Of a DNA stretch of 64,000 bases, positions 40,295 to 51,035 are shown piece after piece (position 1 is the stretch's first letter; the number at the start of each line of letters is the position of its first letter). The notes beneath the pieces were generated by a model. That model was not told the origin of the DNA. It did not search any database and saw only the letters and a list, made by a program, of their open reading frames with translations. The DNA is from Flavobacterium microcysteis (GTDB lineage: Bacteria > Bacteroidota > Bacteroidia > Flavobacteriales > Flavobacteriaceae). The position numbers and the translations under genes are program-made. The stretch lies in NCBI RefSeq assembly GCF_006385255.1, contig NZ_VFJE01000053.1, forward strand, positions 186,001-250,000. Reading direction: 5' to 3'.

Positions 40295-42451
40295 TTAAGC
40301 GTTACCTTTTGCTTTTTTGATTACCGCTTCTGAAATATTAGAAGGCGTTTCAGCATAGTGAGAGAACTCCATTGTTGAAGTAGCTCTACCTGATGACAAT
40401 GTTCTCAATGTTGTAACATAACCGAACATTTCTGATAAAGGCACATCAGCCTTAATCGTCTTAGCTCCATTTCTGTCACCCATGTCATTAACCTGACCTC
40501 TACGACGGTTCAAGTCACCTACGATATCACCCATGTTTTCTTCTGGAGTGATAACTTCGATTTTCATGATTGGCTCAAGGATAACAGCACCAGCAGCTTT
40601 TCCAGACTCTTTGTAACCCATTTTCGCAGCTAATTCGAAAGAAAGAGCATCAGAATCCACAGGGTGGAAAGATCCGTCTAATAAAGTTACCTTCAAGCTA
40701 TCAACCGCATATCCTGCTAAAGGACCTTGCTTCATTGCTTCTCTGAAACCTTTTTCAACAGCTGGGATATATTCCTTAGGAACGTTACCACCTTTTACTT
40801 CGTTAACAAACTGTAATCCAACTGGAACTTTACCGTCCACTTCATCAGCAGGCTCGATTCTAAATACGATATCACCGAATTTACCACGACCTCCAGATTG
40901 TTTCTTGTACGTTTCTCTATGTTGAGCAGATCTTGTGAACGCTTCTTTATATTCTACTTGAGGCTCACCTTGGTTAACCTCTACTTTAAATTCACGTTTC
41001 ATTCTATCTACCAAGATATCCAAGTGAAGCTCACCCATACCAGAGATAATCGTCTGACCTGAAGCCTCATCTGTTCTAACTGTAAACGTTGGATCTTCTT
41101 CAGCCAATTTAGCCAAAGCCATACCCATTTTATCTACGTCAGCCTTAGTTTTAGGCTCAATAGCGATACCGATTACCGGATCAGGGAATTTCATAGACTC
41201 AAGGATGATTGGGTTCTTTTCATCACACAATGTATCTCCAGTCTTGATATCTTTAAATCCAACAGCAGCTCCAATATCTCCCGCTTCGATGAATTCGATT
41301 GGGTTTTGCTTGTTAGCGTGCATTTGGTAGATACGAGAAATTCTTTCTTTGTTTCCTGAACGTGTGTTCAAAACATAAGAACCTGCGTCAAGACGTCCTG
41401 AATAAGCACGGAAGAAAGCCAAACGACCTACGAATGGGTCAGTAGCAATTTTAAATGCCAAAGCAGCGAACGGCTCTTTAACGTCTGGTCTACGTAAGAT
41501 TTTAGCTTGATCTTCTTCTAACAAATCAGCATCATCAGGGTGAATTCCTTCGATACCTTCTTTATCTAGTGGAGAAGGCAAATATTTACATACAGCATCC
41601 AACATGAACTGAACTCCTTTGTTTTTGAAAGAAGATCCAGCAATCATAGGAATGATAGCCATATCAATTGTAGCAGCTCTCAAAGCATTGTTGATTTCGT
41701 CCTCTGTGATAGAGTTCTCATCTTCCATATACTTATCTAATAGATTTTCATCATATTCAGCTACAGCCTCGATAAGGATTGATCTGTATTCTTTAACTTC
41801 TGCAACCATGTCAGCAGGAATATCGATAACGTCGAAAGTAGCTCCTTGCGTTTCATCATGCCATACAATAGCCTGATTCTTCACTAAGTCAACTACTCCT
41901 TTGAAGTCAGCCTCATCACCGATAGGCAATGTAATAGCTACTGCATTGGATTTCAACATATCTCTAACTTGTTGGCAAACACCAAGGAAGTTAGAACCTT
42001 GACGGTCCATTTTATTTACGAATCCCATACGTGGAACTCTGTATTGATCAGCAAGTCTCCAGTTAGTTTCTGATTGAGGCTCAACACCGTCAACAGCACT
42101 AAATAAGAAAACCAATCCATCCAATACTCTCAAAGAACGGTTTACCTCTACAGTAAAGTCAACGTGTCCAGGAGTATCAATGATGTTAAAGTGGTAAGGC
42201 TTTGAATCTGGAGTTGGTTTCCCTTGGTTTGTTGGGAAGTTCCACTCACAAGTCGTAGCAGCTGAAGTAATCGTGATACCACGCTCCTGCTCCTGCGCCA
42301 TCCAGTCCATTGTTGCAGCACCATCGTGCACCTCACCAATTTTGTGTGATTTTCCAGTATAAAAAAGGATACGCTCAGTTGTTGTTGTTTTACCAGCATC
42401 AATGTGAGCAGCAATTCCGATATTTCTTGTATATTTTAAATCTCTAGCCAT
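40295..42451 (-). CDS. fusA: Elongation factor G
   Basis: A 718-residue GTPase that drives translocation and, with RRF, ribosome recycling. The G domain has [19 protein letters not shown] (P loop), the switch [16 protein letters not shown] and the base-binding NKMD. Domains II-V follow, ending in the [20 protein letters not shown] block of domain V. The length is normal. It is 10 bp after rpsG. Confidence 0.98.
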   Translation of the reverse strand: MARDLKYTRNIGIAAHIDAGKTTTTERILFYTGKSHKIGEVHDGAATMDWMAQEQERGITITSAATTCEWNFPTNQGKPTPDSKPYHFNIIDTPGHVDFTVEVNRSLRVLDGLVFLFSAVDGVEPQSETNWRLADQYRVPRMGFVNKMDRQGSNFLGVCQQVRDMLKSNAVAITLPIGDEADFKGVVDLVKNQAIVWHDETQGATFDVIDIPADMVAEVKEYRSILIEAVAEYDENLLDKYMEDENSITEDEINNALRAATIDMAIIPMIAGSSFKNKGVQFMLDAVCKYLPSPLDKEGIEGIHPDDADLLEEDQAKILRRPDVKEPFAALAFKIATDPFVGRLAFFRAYSGRLDAGSYVLNTRSGNKERISRIYQMHANKQNPIEFIEAGDIGAAVGFKDIKTGDTLCDEKNPIILESMKFPDPVIGIAIEPKTKADVDKMGMALAKLAEEDPTFTVRTDEASGQTIISGMGELHLDILVDRMKREFKVEVNQGEPQVEYKEAFTRSAQHRETYKKQSGGRGKFGDIVFRIEPADEVDGKVPVGLQFVNEVKGGNVPKEYIPAVEKGFREAMKQGPLAGYAVDSLKVTLLDGSFHPVDSDALSFELAAKMGYKESGKAAGAVILEPIMKIEVITPEENMGDIVGDLNRRRGQVNDMGDRNGAKTIKADVPLSEMFGYVTTLRTLSSGRATSTMEFSHYAETPSNISEAVIKKAKGNA

Positions 42452-42461
42452 TTCTTAAGGA

Positions 42462-42938
42462 TTAAAATCTAAAGTGAGAGAATGCTTTGTTTGCTTCAGC
42501 CATCTTGTGAGTATCCATTCTCTTTTTAACAGCAGCACCTTCTTCTTTAGCAGCAGCTAAAACTTCAGAAGCTAGTTTTTGAGCCATAGATTTCTCATTT
42601 CTTCTACGAGCATAAAGTATCATCCACTTCATTGCCATAGAGATTTTACGATCTGGTCTGATTTGCATTGGGATTTGGAATGTAGCACCACCAACTCTAC
42701 GGCTACGTACTTCTACGTGAGGCATAACGTTAGTCAAAGCATCTTTCCAGATTTCCAATGAAGATTTTTCTGCATCTTGTTTCTTGTTTTCTACGATTTC
42801 TAATGCATCATAGAATACTTTGAAAGCAGTTGATTTTTTACCGTCCCACATTAAGTTGTTTACAAAACGCGTCACTAACTGATCGTTAAATTTTGGATCT
42901 GGTAAAAGAGGTCTTTTTTTGGCCTGTCTTTTTCTCAT
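42462..42938 (-). CDS. rpsG: Ribosomal protein uS7
   Basis: A 158-residue 30S head nucleator. [20 protein letters not shown] and [21 protein letters not shown] are typical. A 91-bp gap with an extended hairpin separates it from rpsL. In E. coli S7 represses the str operon by binding the rpsL-rpsG gap. Confidence 0.98.
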   Translation of the reverse strand: MRKRQAKKRPLLPDPKFNDQLVTRFVNNLMWDGKKSTAFKVFYDALEIVENKKQDAEKSSLEIWKDALTNVMPHVEVRSRRVGGATFQIPMQIRPDRKISMAMKWMILYARRRNEKSMAQKLASEVLAAAKEEGAAVKKRMDTHKMAEANKAFSHFRF

Positions 42939-42950
42939 GTCTTGAATTTT

Positions 42951-43019
42951 AGTCTAAAGTCTTAAAGCCTAAAGTCGCAAAGAAAGTTTCTTTCGACTTT
43001 CCGCCTTTGACATTGGACT
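42951..43019 (-). promoter_or_regulatory. Long imperfect hairpin in the rpsL-rpsG gap
   Basis: The core pairs AAAGTCG-c-AAAGAAA with TTTCTTT-CGACTTT (42971-43000), with one bulged base. Outer segments AGTCTAA (42951-42957) and TTGGACT (43013-43019) and an AAAG/CTTT block extend the stem imperfectly. No promoter motif is seen here. It is a candidate translational control site, or a dispersed intergenic repeat. Confidence 0.5.
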
Positions 43020-43029
43020 GATTAAAAAA

Positions 43030-43413
43030 TTACTTTTTTGCTTCTTTTGGGCGTTTTGCACCATACTTAGATCTTCTTTGCGTTCTTCCTGCAACACCTG
43101 ATGTATCAAGCGCTCCACGAACGATGTGGTATCTAACTCCTGGTAAATCTTTTACCCTTCCACCCCTAACTAATACTATCGAGTGCTCTTGTAGATTGTG
43201 TCCTTCTCCTGGGATGTAAGCATTCACTTCATTACCGTTTGTCAAACGTACACGCGCTACTTTACGCATTGCAGAGTTTGGCTTTTTTGGTGTAGTAGTG
43301 TAAACACGCGTACAAACCCCTCTTCTTTGAGGACAAGAATCTAAAGCAACCGATTTACTCTTCTTAGTTATCTGGGTTCTTCCAGTTCTTACTAATTGTT
43401 GAATTGTTGGCAT
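43030..43413 (-). CDS. rpsL: Ribosomal protein uS12
   Basis: The 127-residue decoding-centre protein and the first gene of the superoperon. [38 protein letters not shown] and [20 protein letters not shown] are diagnostic. Lysines in KKPNSA, where streptomycin-resistance changes occur in other bacteria, are wild type. A full consensus promoter lies upstream. Confidence 0.98.
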
Positions 43414-43465
43414 AATTAATACTAATATATATTATGATTTAATTTCCCGCTTTTTTACGGGGTTG

Positions 43466-43496
43466 CAAATGTAATAATTATTTTTTTTTAAACAAA
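43466..43496 (-). promoter_or_regulatory. Main promoter of the ribosomal superoperon
   Basis: On the minus strand, TTTG at 43496-43493 is followed after 19 bp by TACATTTG at 43473-43466, a full consensus match. The leader of about 45 nt contains a short CCCG/CGGG hairpin. The rest of the divergent gap to 43684 shows no gene. Confidence 0.8.
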
Positions 43497-43684
43497 CCTT
43501 AATCCATTAATTTTCAAACAGATTAACCTAGATTTAATTTTTATATATTATTCGTTGCATTTTTGCGTTACTTTTACTGTGATTTGCCAACAACCCGAAT
43601 AGCTTATTCCCAATTCTTATAAATCGAAAGAAATACCGGAATAAAACCAGACATTCTAGGCAGCGTTTTAACAATTATGATATT

Positions 43685-45352
43685 TTGAAAAGATTCTTTT
43701 TTCTTTTATTCTGTATTTTATTCAGCTTAAATTGCTTAAGCCAAAAACTTCATTTAAAAATTACGTCTGATTCCCAAAGCGATTTAAAAACAATCGATTC
43801 TATTGGCTATTCCAAAAAACACAGCAATGCCAAAAGCATTGTTGACGAAGCAAACAGCCTTTCGGAAAAACTAAAACGCTATGGTTTTCTCGAAAATGAA
43901 ATACAGGAAAATAAAAAACAGAATGACAGTACTTTTTTATTCAAGTTTCACCTGGGCCACAAAACCAGCTTTACGCATATTTATTTAGGAAAGGATTCTG
44001 AATTGAAACGATTGGGAATCATAGAAAACCAAGGTGACACTCTAAAACTTCCTTTTAGCGAAACTGAAAATTTCTTAAACTCGACTTTAGGCACCTTGGA
44101 ACGCAAAGGCTATTCTTTAGCCAAACTCCAACTCATAAATCTAAAAAAAAGGAGAAACATTCTTTTAGCCGACCTAAAATTTGAAACCGAAAAACTGCGA
44201 CAGGTAAACGATATCGTCATTAACGGTTATGAAAAATTCCCGGAAGGACACAAAAAGGAAATAAGGCGCCGTTATCGCAATAAGGTATTCAACCAACAAA
44301 GCCTTAAAAACATCCATGAAGATTTCAACCAATTTCAATTTGTAACCCAAACCAAATATCCGGAAATTCTTTTCATGAACGACACTACCAAAGTGTATGT
44401 TTATGTAGAAAAATCCAAACCCAACCGTTTTGACGGGTTCATAGGTTTTGGAAATAATGAAAAGGGCGACATGAAAATTAATGGTTATCTCGACCTTTTA
44501 CTGGTGAACTCATTAAATGTAGGCGAACGCTTTAATCTGTACTGGAAAAGCGATGGTAACGACCAGAAGACCTTTAATGTCAATCTCGAATTACCTTATA
44601 TATTCAAGAGTCCTTTAGGAATCAAAGCCCAGTTAAACATCTTCAAGCAGGACAGCACTTTCCAAAACACGCAGACCGCCATCGACCTTGGCTATTACTT
44701 TAATTATAATACAAGACTATATATAGGATACCAATCTACAGAATCGAACGACATTCAAAACCTCAACAGTTCAACCTTACGAGATTTCGATAACTCTTTC
44801 ATCACTTCCAACTTTGAATACTCAAAATTTAAAAGGGATGATTTTCTATTTCCTGATAAAACACTACTCAATATCAAGGCCGGTGTTGGTAGTAGAGATT
44901 CTGAAAATTCAAAAAACAGCCAATTTTTCGCAAACATAGATCTCCGGCACAACCTCTATCTAAACGACAAGAACATCATAGCACTGCGGAGTCAAAACTT
45001 CTTGCTGCAGAGCGACAGCTATATTACCAATGAACTTTTCCGTTTTGGCGGAATTAATTCCATACGGGGCTTTAATGAAAACAGCCTGCAGGCAAATCTC
45101 TATTCTTCTATACTCACAGAATATAGATATGTCCTCGCCCCAACAATTTACATGCACTCAATTATTGATTTTGGCTATTATCAGGACAAGACTACAGACA
45201 ATGATGGAAATCTTTTAGGACTCGGATTTGGATTTGGATTACTTACCAAAAACGGACTCTTTAATATTGTTTATGCCAATGGTAGTACGGGCGATCAGCA
45301 AATAAAACTTTCCAATTCAATTGTTCACATTAGTTTTAAAGCCAAATTTTAA
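43685..45352 (+). CDS. Omp85/BamA-like outer membrane protein
   Basis: The 555-residue protein starts at TTG 43685; no in-frame ATG precedes the signal peptide (FFFLLFCILFSLNCLSQ). Residues ~75-240 look like POTRA-type segments (VNDIVINGYEKFPEGHKKEIRRRY). The C-terminal ~300 residues alternate short amphipathic strands and contain FRFGGINSIRGFNENSLQAN, the RGF-type lid motif of Omp85 proteins, and end in a final Phe. It is shorter than BamA, so it is an Omp85-family relative with a role in protein or lipid insertion that I cannot specify. It is divergent from rpsL and 108 bp before susC. Confidence 0.75.
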   Translation: MKRFFFLLFCILFSLNCLSQKLHLKITSDSQSDLKTIDSIGYSKKHSNAKSIVDEANSLSEKLKRYGFLENEIQENKKQNDSTFLFKFHLGHKTSFTHIYLGKDSELKRLGIIENQGDTLKLPFSETENFLNSTLGTLERKGYSLAKLQLINLKKRRNILLADLKFETEKLRQVNDIVINGYEKFPEGHKKEIRRRYRNKVFNQQSLKNIHEDFNQFQFVTQTKYPEILFMNDTTKVYVYVEKSKPNRFDGFIGFGNNEKGDMKINGYLDLLLVNSLNVGERFNLYWKSDGNDQKTFNVNLELPYIFKSPLGIKAQLNIFKQDSTFQNTQTAIDLGYYFNYNTRLYIGYQSTESNDIQNLNSSTLRDFDNSFITSNFEYSKFKRDDFLFPDKTLLNIKAGVGSRDSENSKNSQFFANIDLRHNLYLNDKNIIALRSQNFLLQSDSYITNELFRFGGINSIRGFNENSLQANLYSSILTEYRYVLAPTIYMHSIIDFGYYQDKTTDNDGNLLGLGFGFGLLTKNGLFNIVYANGSTGDQQIKLSNSIVHISFKAKF

Positions 45353-45403
45353 CAATTATAATATAGATACCCTAATATATTAAAAACAAAATTAAAAAAA
45401 GTA

Positions 45404-45411
45404 TAGGTTTG
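45404..45411 (+). promoter_or_regulatory. -7 element of the SusC/SusD operon
   Basis: TAGGTTTG on the plus strand matches TAnnTTTG, 49 bp before the susC-like start. No clear -33 TTG is seen. Confidence 0.4.
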
Positions 45412-45460
45412 TTAAGAAATATTTAAGAAATTTGAATTAACTAATTCTAACCTATATCTA

Positions 45461-48400
45461 ATGAAAACAAAGTTAAACGGCTTGTTAACGCTTGCACTTG
45501 CGTTAATAATGCAGATTTCTTTTGCACAAGAAAGGACAATTTCTGGTACAGTGAAAGACCAAAACGAACTGCCTCTTCCTGGGGTAAGCGTAACTATCAA
45601 AGGAACGACAATGGGTACTCAAACCGACTTTGATGGTAAATTTCAAATTAAAGCTTCACCTTCCGACATTCTAGTTTTCAGTTTTGTGGGTATGACCTCA
45701 AAAGAAGTCATGGCTACAGCTACCGATTTCAATATTGTCCTTGCAGATGATGCTACGCAACTTGAAATGGTTGTTGTGACTGCACTGGGAATAAAAAGAA
45801 ACCCAAAAGAGCTGAGTTATTCTACTCAGGTCGTAAAATCTGACGAATTAAACCAGGCAAAAGCTGTAAATGCAGCCACAGCCTTGGTTGGAAAAGTATC
45901 CGGTTTGCAGATCAACACTATAAATAGCGGGGTTAATCCACAAACAAGAGTTGTATTAAGAGGGGCTAGATCCATTTCAGGAAACAATGAGGCTCTTATC
46001 GTAATTGACGGTGTACCATCTGCACTAAACACTTTAAGTGAATTGAACCCGAATGACATCGAAACCACAACTATTCTAAAAGGTGCTAATGCTGCCGCCT
46101 TATACGGTTCTGCAGGTTCTAATGGAGCGATCATGATTACCACTAAAAAAGGACGAAACGGCAAGATGACATTGCAATACAATTCGACCATAACTTTTGA
46201 AAAAATCCAATTCATTCCAGACAGACAAACCAGATTTGGTCAAGGTTGGGCAGGAGAACTTGATCCGGTTGAAAACACCAACTGGGGAGCACCATTAGAT
46301 GGATCACTGGTACAGGTAGGTGCAGAATTGCCTGACGGTTCTATCAGAGAATTTAGCTATATAGCGAGAAAAAACAATATCAAAGACTTTTTTAATGTAG
46401 GAACTACAAAACAAAATGGCTTCTCTATATCACAAGGAGATGAAACGAGTAGTTTGTTCTTCTCCGCACAAGATGTAAAAACAGAAGGAATTATTCCTGG
46501 TGATGTTTACCACAAAAACACCTTCCGATTAAACACAAGCAAAACTTCTGGAAATTGGTCGGTTGCAGGTAATGTTTCGTATTTTACTGACAAGACAGAC
46601 ATTGCAGGAAGCTTAACAGGTTCTGACGATGAATCCGAGTTCTTTTCAGACACTGTATCCGGGCGAAGCATTTACAGTCAGCTTTTACAGACTCCTATCA
46701 ACGTTCCTTTAAGCGTTTATTCGCAAGGAGATTTGCAGGATTATTTTACCAATTATGCCTATAACCCTTATTGGATCATAAAAAACTCACGACGCATTTC
46801 TTCTTCAGAAAGATTCCAAGGGTCGGTTGATTTAGGCTATAAAATAAACGACTGGTTCAACATTTTATACCGAGGTGGTGTGAGTGTATTGAGTTCCGAC
46901 TTCAAACATACCAATAATGGCCATGTTTTCACAGACGGCAGTGGTCGTCAGGATTTAAACCAAGGTGTTTCTGACGGTTCAAATTTCGAGAGAAGAATCA
47001 ATAGCGACTTGATGTTTAATTTTGATTTTAATATTACTGATGACATTACCGCCAAAATCATTTTGGGTAACAACATCAGAGACATCAGAACAAAAGAAAT
47101 GGGAATCCGTGGTGATAACTTGGTTATCGAAGGACTTTACAATGTTTCGACCAGAACCGGTGAGCTTCGTGGAGTTGAGTTCAATTCCCGATTAAGAAGC
47201 ATTGGGCTATATGGAAGTGCTGAACTAGGCTACAAAGACTTTTTATTCCTAAATGTTACAGGAAGAAACGACTGGTCTTCTGCTCTGATCAAGGAAAACA
47301 ACTCCTTCTTCTACCCTAGTTATGGTGTTTCATTTATTCCAACATCTGCTTTCCCAGAATTAAAAGGAAACGTTTTGAATTTTGCAAAAGTAACAGCGAG
47401 TTACACCAAAGTGGGGAACTCAACTTCTGCCTATGCCAATCAAAACACTTATATTAGATCTGTAGGTTTCCCTTATGGCGACCTAACATCATTTAATTTG
47501 AGCAGCACAGTTGCTTTAGCAGGATTAAAGCCCGAGTTTACAACATCCAAAGAATTTGACCTGAATCTGGAATTCTTCAACAAAAGAATCTCGTTAGATG
47601 CAAGTTACTACATTTCAAACTCTACCGACCAGATTATCAATGCTGCCGCATCTTCTTCATCTGGAGCGACAAGAGCTTTGCTAAATGCCGGAGAATTACA
47701 GACCAAAGGATTTGAATTGGACTTAGGATTTGTGCCAATCCAGACTGAAGATTTTCAGTGGGATTTTAGAGTTAGCTACAGTGCTCCTAAAACGGAAGTT
47801 AAGAGCTTACTCCCTGGAGTAAATGAGCTTTCATTAGGTGGTTTTTCAACTGCAGGAGTTTATGCTGTTGTTGGAGAAGAATATCCTATCATTAAAGGAA
47901 CAGCTTACCAAAGAGATGACCAAGGCAGGGTAATTATCGATCAGGCAACAGGTAACCCTATACAGTCATCAGCCTTGAAAAATTTAGGAAAAACAACTCC
48001 TGATTACATCGTAGGTCTTACAACCAACTTTGATTATAAAGGATTTAGACTTTCTGCCGTTTTTGATTACAGAACCGGACATGTGTTTTATAATGAGATA
48101 GGAGAAATGCTTGACTTCACAGGATCTTCAGTGCAAAGTGCCCAATCAGGAAGATTGCCGTTTGTATTCCCTAACTCATCCTACCAAAGTGCACCGGGCG
48201 TATACACTCAAAACACAAGCATTCCAACATCAAGTGGAGGTCAACCTTTCTGGGATTCAGTTTATAGTAAAATCTCTGAAAATTACGTAGTTGACGCTAC
48301 AGCATTCAAATGCCGTGAAATAGCGCTTAGCTATTCGTTCTCTAAAAAAGCATTAGAGCATTCTCCTTTTGAAGGTATAACCATTGGAGCAAATGCACGT

Positions 48401-48544
48401 AACGTATTCATGATCCTTCCAAAATCAAACCGATACACAGATCCTGAATTTGGATTTACTACAGGAAATGCTGTCGGTGTAGGAACAGTAAATGAGATCC
48501 CACCAACAAGAAGCTACGGTTTCAATGTAACATTAACTTTCTAA
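45461..48544 (+). CDS. SusC/RagA family TonB-linked outer membrane protein
   Basis: A 1027-residue TonB-dependent receptor. It has a signal peptide (ALIMQISFAQ), then a carboxypeptidase-regulatory-like domain (ISGTVKDQNELPLPGVSVTI, residues 25-100), a plug with LVGKVSGLQI and VLRGARSISGNNEALIVIDG, and a 22-strand barrel ending in NVTLTF. It works with the SusD-like lipoprotein encoded 8 bp downstream to import a large nutrient. No glycoside hydrolase, protease or sulfatase is in the cluster, so the substrate is open. Confidence 0.95.
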   Translation: MKTKLNGLLTLALALIMQISFAQERTISGTVKDQNELPLPGVSVTIKGTTMGTQTDFDGKFQIKASPSDILVFSFVGMTSKEVMATATDFNIVLADDATQLEMVVVTALGIKRNPKELSYSTQVVKSDELNQAKAVNAATALVGKVSGLQINTINSGVNPQTRVVLRGARSISGNNEALIVIDGVPSALNTLSELNPNDIETTTILKGANAAALYGSAGSNGAIMITTKKGRNGKMTLQYNSTITFEKIQFIPDRQTRFGQGWAGELDPVENTNWGAPLDGSLVQVGAELPDGSIREFSYIARKNNIKDFFNVGTTKQNGFSISQGDETSSLFFSAQDVKTEGIIPGDVYHKNTFRLNTSKTSGNWSVAGNVSYFTDKTDIAGSLTGSDDESEFFSDTVSGRSIYSQLLQTPINVPLSVYSQGDLQDYFTNYAYNPYWIIKNSRRISSSERFQGSVDLGYKINDWFNILYRGGVSVLSSDFKHTNNGHVFTDGSGRQDLNQGVSDGSNFERRINSDLMFNFDFNITDDITAKIILGNNIRDIRTKEMGIRGDNLVIEGLYNVSTRTGELRGVEFNSRLRSIGLYGSAELGYKDFLFLNVTGRNDWSSALIKENNSFFYPSYGVSFIPTSAFPELKGNVLNFAKVTASYTKVGNSTSAYANQNTYIRSVGFPYGDLTSFNLSSTVALAGLKPEFTTSKEFDLNLEFFNKRISLDASYYISNSTDQIINAAASSSSGATRALLNAGELQTKGFELDLGFVPIQTEDFQWDFRVSYSAPKTEVKSLLPGVNELSLGGFSTAGVYAVVGEEYPIIKGTAYQRDDQGRVIIDQATGNPIQSSALKNLGKTTPDYIVGLTTNFDYKGFRLSAVFDYRTGHVFYNEIGEMLDFTGSSVQSAQSGRLPFVFPNSSYQSAPGVYTQNTSIPTSSGGQPFWDSVYSKISENYVVDATAFKCREIALSYSFSKKALEHSPFEGITIGANARNVFMILPKSNRYTDPEFGFTTGNAVGVGTVNEIPPTRSYGFNVTLTF

Positions 48545-48552
48545 TCAAAAAA

Positions 48553-50031
48553 ATGATGAAAAATATATTCAAAAAAAGCTCTTTATTAGTTGCTTCTTTT
48601 TTCTTACTGGCTTCATGTAGTGATTATCTGGACATCAATGAGGACCCGAACAATCCTACGAATGTAAAGCCGGAATTACTACTGGCCAGTGCTCAAAATT
48701 CTGGAGCTGCTAAACTGAATGTTAACATGAATCAGGTGGGCAACTTTATGGTCTATAACTGGGCGAACAATATCGAAGAATATATCGCCTACCAAGACGA
48801 AATGCAGTACACCGTGAACAGTACATTTTATGATGATGTTTGGGATGACCTGTATCTAACGTTAGCGAACTTCCATAAGATCGAAAAGACACCTTTGGAA
48901 GATTATGAAAATTATCAGGGAATTGCCAAAATAATGAAAGCTTTCTATTTTCAATATCTTGTAGACTTATATGGAAACATTCCTTATTCAGAGGCATTGC
49001 AACGTGATTTGGAACTGACTCCTGCTTACGATAATGCGGAAGTTGTATATGATGACCTGATTGTGCAATTAGATGCCGCAATCGATCTTATCAAAAACGC
49101 TCCTGCTTCAGCATTAAATCCGGGCAGAAATGACATTATGCTTCACGGAGACATGGACGAATGGGTGAAATTTGCCAATACAATAAAGATGAGAATCCTG
49201 ATCCGTCAATCCGGAATGCCTTCAAAACAATCCTATATTGCAGACAAATTCGATGATATTATCAACGAAGGCAGTGGTTTCATAACTGAAAATGTGACAA
49301 ACAATCCAGGCTACCTTGCAAGTACCGGAAAAATGAATCCGTTTTTTGAAACTTTCGGAACAACATTATCCGGAAGCCCAACAGACGACAATAGATCTTT
49401 AAAAGGAACACAGTATACTGTTGATTACCTTACAAACACGAACGACACAAGGCTGGAGAAAATCTATGCTCCTATTCCAGGTGGAGGTTTTGCCGGTATA
49501 AATCAGGGCGCTCCTGACGAACAAGGAACCGTTGTTGTACCTTATTCTGGATTAGGAAGCGGAGTTCTTAAAAACTTTATCCAAGATGCCTATATACTAA
49601 CCGCTGCTGAAAGCTATTTACTTCAGGCCGAAGCTGTCGCAAGAGGTTATATAGCAGGAAGTGCTCAGGGTCTGTACGAATCCGGAATTCAGGCTTCTTA
49701 TGAAACTTTGGGTCTTACAGCTGCTCAAGCTAGCACTTATTATTCACAGGCCACTAACCTTGTAGGATGGGCAGCTTCATCAGGAAATGAAATTGAAGCG
49801 ATCATAACACAAAAATGGATTGCCTTGAATAGCATAAATGGTGCTGAATCTTGGATCGAATATACAAGAACCGGATTCCCATCCAGTCTTCCTATATCAT
49901 TAATTGCCAGCAGGCCGCAACGCCCAATCCGATTAATGTATCCTAACTCAGAATATGTGGCGAATTCTGCAAATGTTCCTAACCAGACAACAGATGACGC
50001 TTTCACATCACCTATTTTTTGGGATAACTAA
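48553..50031 (+). CDS. SusD/RagB family nutrient-binding lipoprotein
   Basis: A 492-residue surface lipoprotein with lipobox LLASC and mature start SDYLDINEDPNNPT, the hallmark of SusD-like proteins. The helical TPR-like repeats and the late EAVARGYIAGSAQGLYESGI block are typical. The sequence resembles the SusD/RagB subgroup named SusD-like 2. It lies 8 bp after the SusC gene and forms the lid of the same complex. Confidence 0.92.
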   Translation: MMKNIFKKSSLLVASFFLLASCSDYLDINEDPNNPTNVKPELLLASAQNSGAAKLNVNMNQVGNFMVYNWANNIEEYIAYQDEMQYTVNSTFYDDVWDDLYLTLANFHKIEKTPLEDYENYQGIAKIMKAFYFQYLVDLYGNIPYSEALQRDLELTPAYDNAEVVYDDLIVQLDAAIDLIKNAPASALNPGRNDIMLHGDMDEWVKFANTIKMRILIRQSGMPSKQSYIADKFDDIINEGSGFITENVTNNPGYLASTGKMNPFFETFGTTLSGSPTDDNRSLKGTQYTVDYLTNTNDTRLEKIYAPIPGGGFAGINQGAPDEQGTVVVPYSGLGSGVLKNFIQDAYILTAAESYLLQAEAVARGYIAGSAQGLYESGIQASYETLGLTAAQASTYYSQATNLVGWAASSGNEIEAIITQKWIALNSINGAESWIEYTRTGFPSSLPISLIASRPQRPIRLMYPNSEYVANSANVPNQTTDDAFTSPIFWDN

Positions 50032-50044
50032 TAAAATATGAAAC

Positions 50045-50953
50045 ATGAAAAATTTTAAATTCAAATTCGCAGCTATTGCGATCATATTGGCCCTGTTTTC
50101 ATCTTGCCTTGTAGATGATGATGTAACAGACTATGGCGCCGGAACAAAAATTGTCGACTTCCCGTCGGGTACAGTTGACGGCACATTTGATATCGGATTG
50201 GATCAAGTTGAATTTCAGGTTCCTGCCCGCATAGTGGGCGGTAACGGTTCTGCAACTCCATCAGACATTGTTGTTACCTATGAAGTGGATGAGGATAAGA
50301 CAACCGCTGTTGAAGGCACCAACTTTACTATTTTAAATAATGGAACTTTTACGTTTCCTGCCGGAGATACTGAAGCAACTTTTCCTATATTGATAATTCC
50401 TTCTTCTTTGGATCCGGAATTGGAAGTTCCATTGACTATTGCGCTAAAACTGACTGCTGCAACAGGAAATTTCCCGATAGGAGTTTCTACAAAAGAATCT
50501 ACCGGTACTGTCATAATCAATTTAAAACCATTATGCCCGATTACGGATGATTTATCAGGAACACATACCTATACTCAGACTTCAATGCAATATGGCGACG
50601 GAACTGGAAACGGTACCGGAACTGGAATTGCCGGCACTATCAGCGGTTCAGTAACCTGGACTGAAGCTGAGCCAGGAAAGTATAGCCTTGATGATGCTTC
50701 ATTCGGATTGTATGAAGCTGTCTATGAAGACGACCCTGCTGTTGGACCAGATGGTGCTTTTTTTACTTGGGTATGTCGTGAATTTCTTTTCAGCGGTTCA
50801 GATCAGTATTCGGATGTTTTCACCTATAATATTGTCAGTGTTACAGGACCTGTTATGGTCTTTACCTGGAGAAACACCTTTGGCGATGGCGGTACTGTCA
50901 CCCTGACCAGAGAAGGCGGTGTTGATTGGCCGGATATCTTCCAGACAAACTAA
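50045..50953 (+). CDS. Surface lipoprotein with Calx-beta-like domain
   Basis: A 302-residue lipoprotein (lipobox FSSC). Residues ~45-170 resemble a Calx-beta/DUF1735-like beta-sandwich (EVDEDKTTAVEGTNFTIL, then FTFPAGDTEATFPILI). The rest is rich in Gly, Thr and Asp, with no catalytic motif. It lies 13 bp after the SusD-like gene and is closed by a terminator, so it is the third member of the operon and probably helps capture the same ligand. Confidence 0.75.
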   Translation: MKNFKFKFAAIAIILALFSSCLVDDDVTDYGAGTKIVDFPSGTVDGTFDIGLDQVEFQVPARIVGGNGSATPSDIVVTYEVDEDKTTAVEGTNFTILNNGTFTFPAGDTEATFPILIIPSSLDPELEVPLTIALKLTAATGNFPIGVSTKESTGTVIINLKPLCPITDDLSGTHTYTQTSMQYGDGTGNGTGTGIAGTISGSVTWTEAEPGKYSLDDASFGLYEAVYEDDPAVGPDGAFFTWVCREFLFSGSDQYSDVFTYNIVSVTGPVMVFTWRNTFGDGGTVTLTREGGVDWPDIFQTN

Positions 50954-50967
50954 TCAAAAAAATATTT

Positions 50968-51008
50968 AAAGGCCGGCAGATTGAATTCGCCGGCCTTATT
51001 TTATTTCT
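50968..51008 (+). terminator. Terminator of the SusC/SusD operon
   Basis: Perfect arms AAGGCCGGC (50969-50977) and GCCGGCCTT (50989-50997) around an 11-base loop, followed by ATTTTATTTC. Confidence 0.85.
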
Positions 51009-51022
51009 CTATAACTTTATCC

Positions 51023-51030
51023 TATCTTTG
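51023..51030 (+). promoter_or_regulatory. -7 element of rlmB, near-leaderless
   Basis: TATCTTTG matches TAnnTTTG and ends only 5 bp before the ATG at 51036. Transcription would start at or beside the start codon. Confidence 0.55.
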
Positions 51031-51035
51031 CCACC

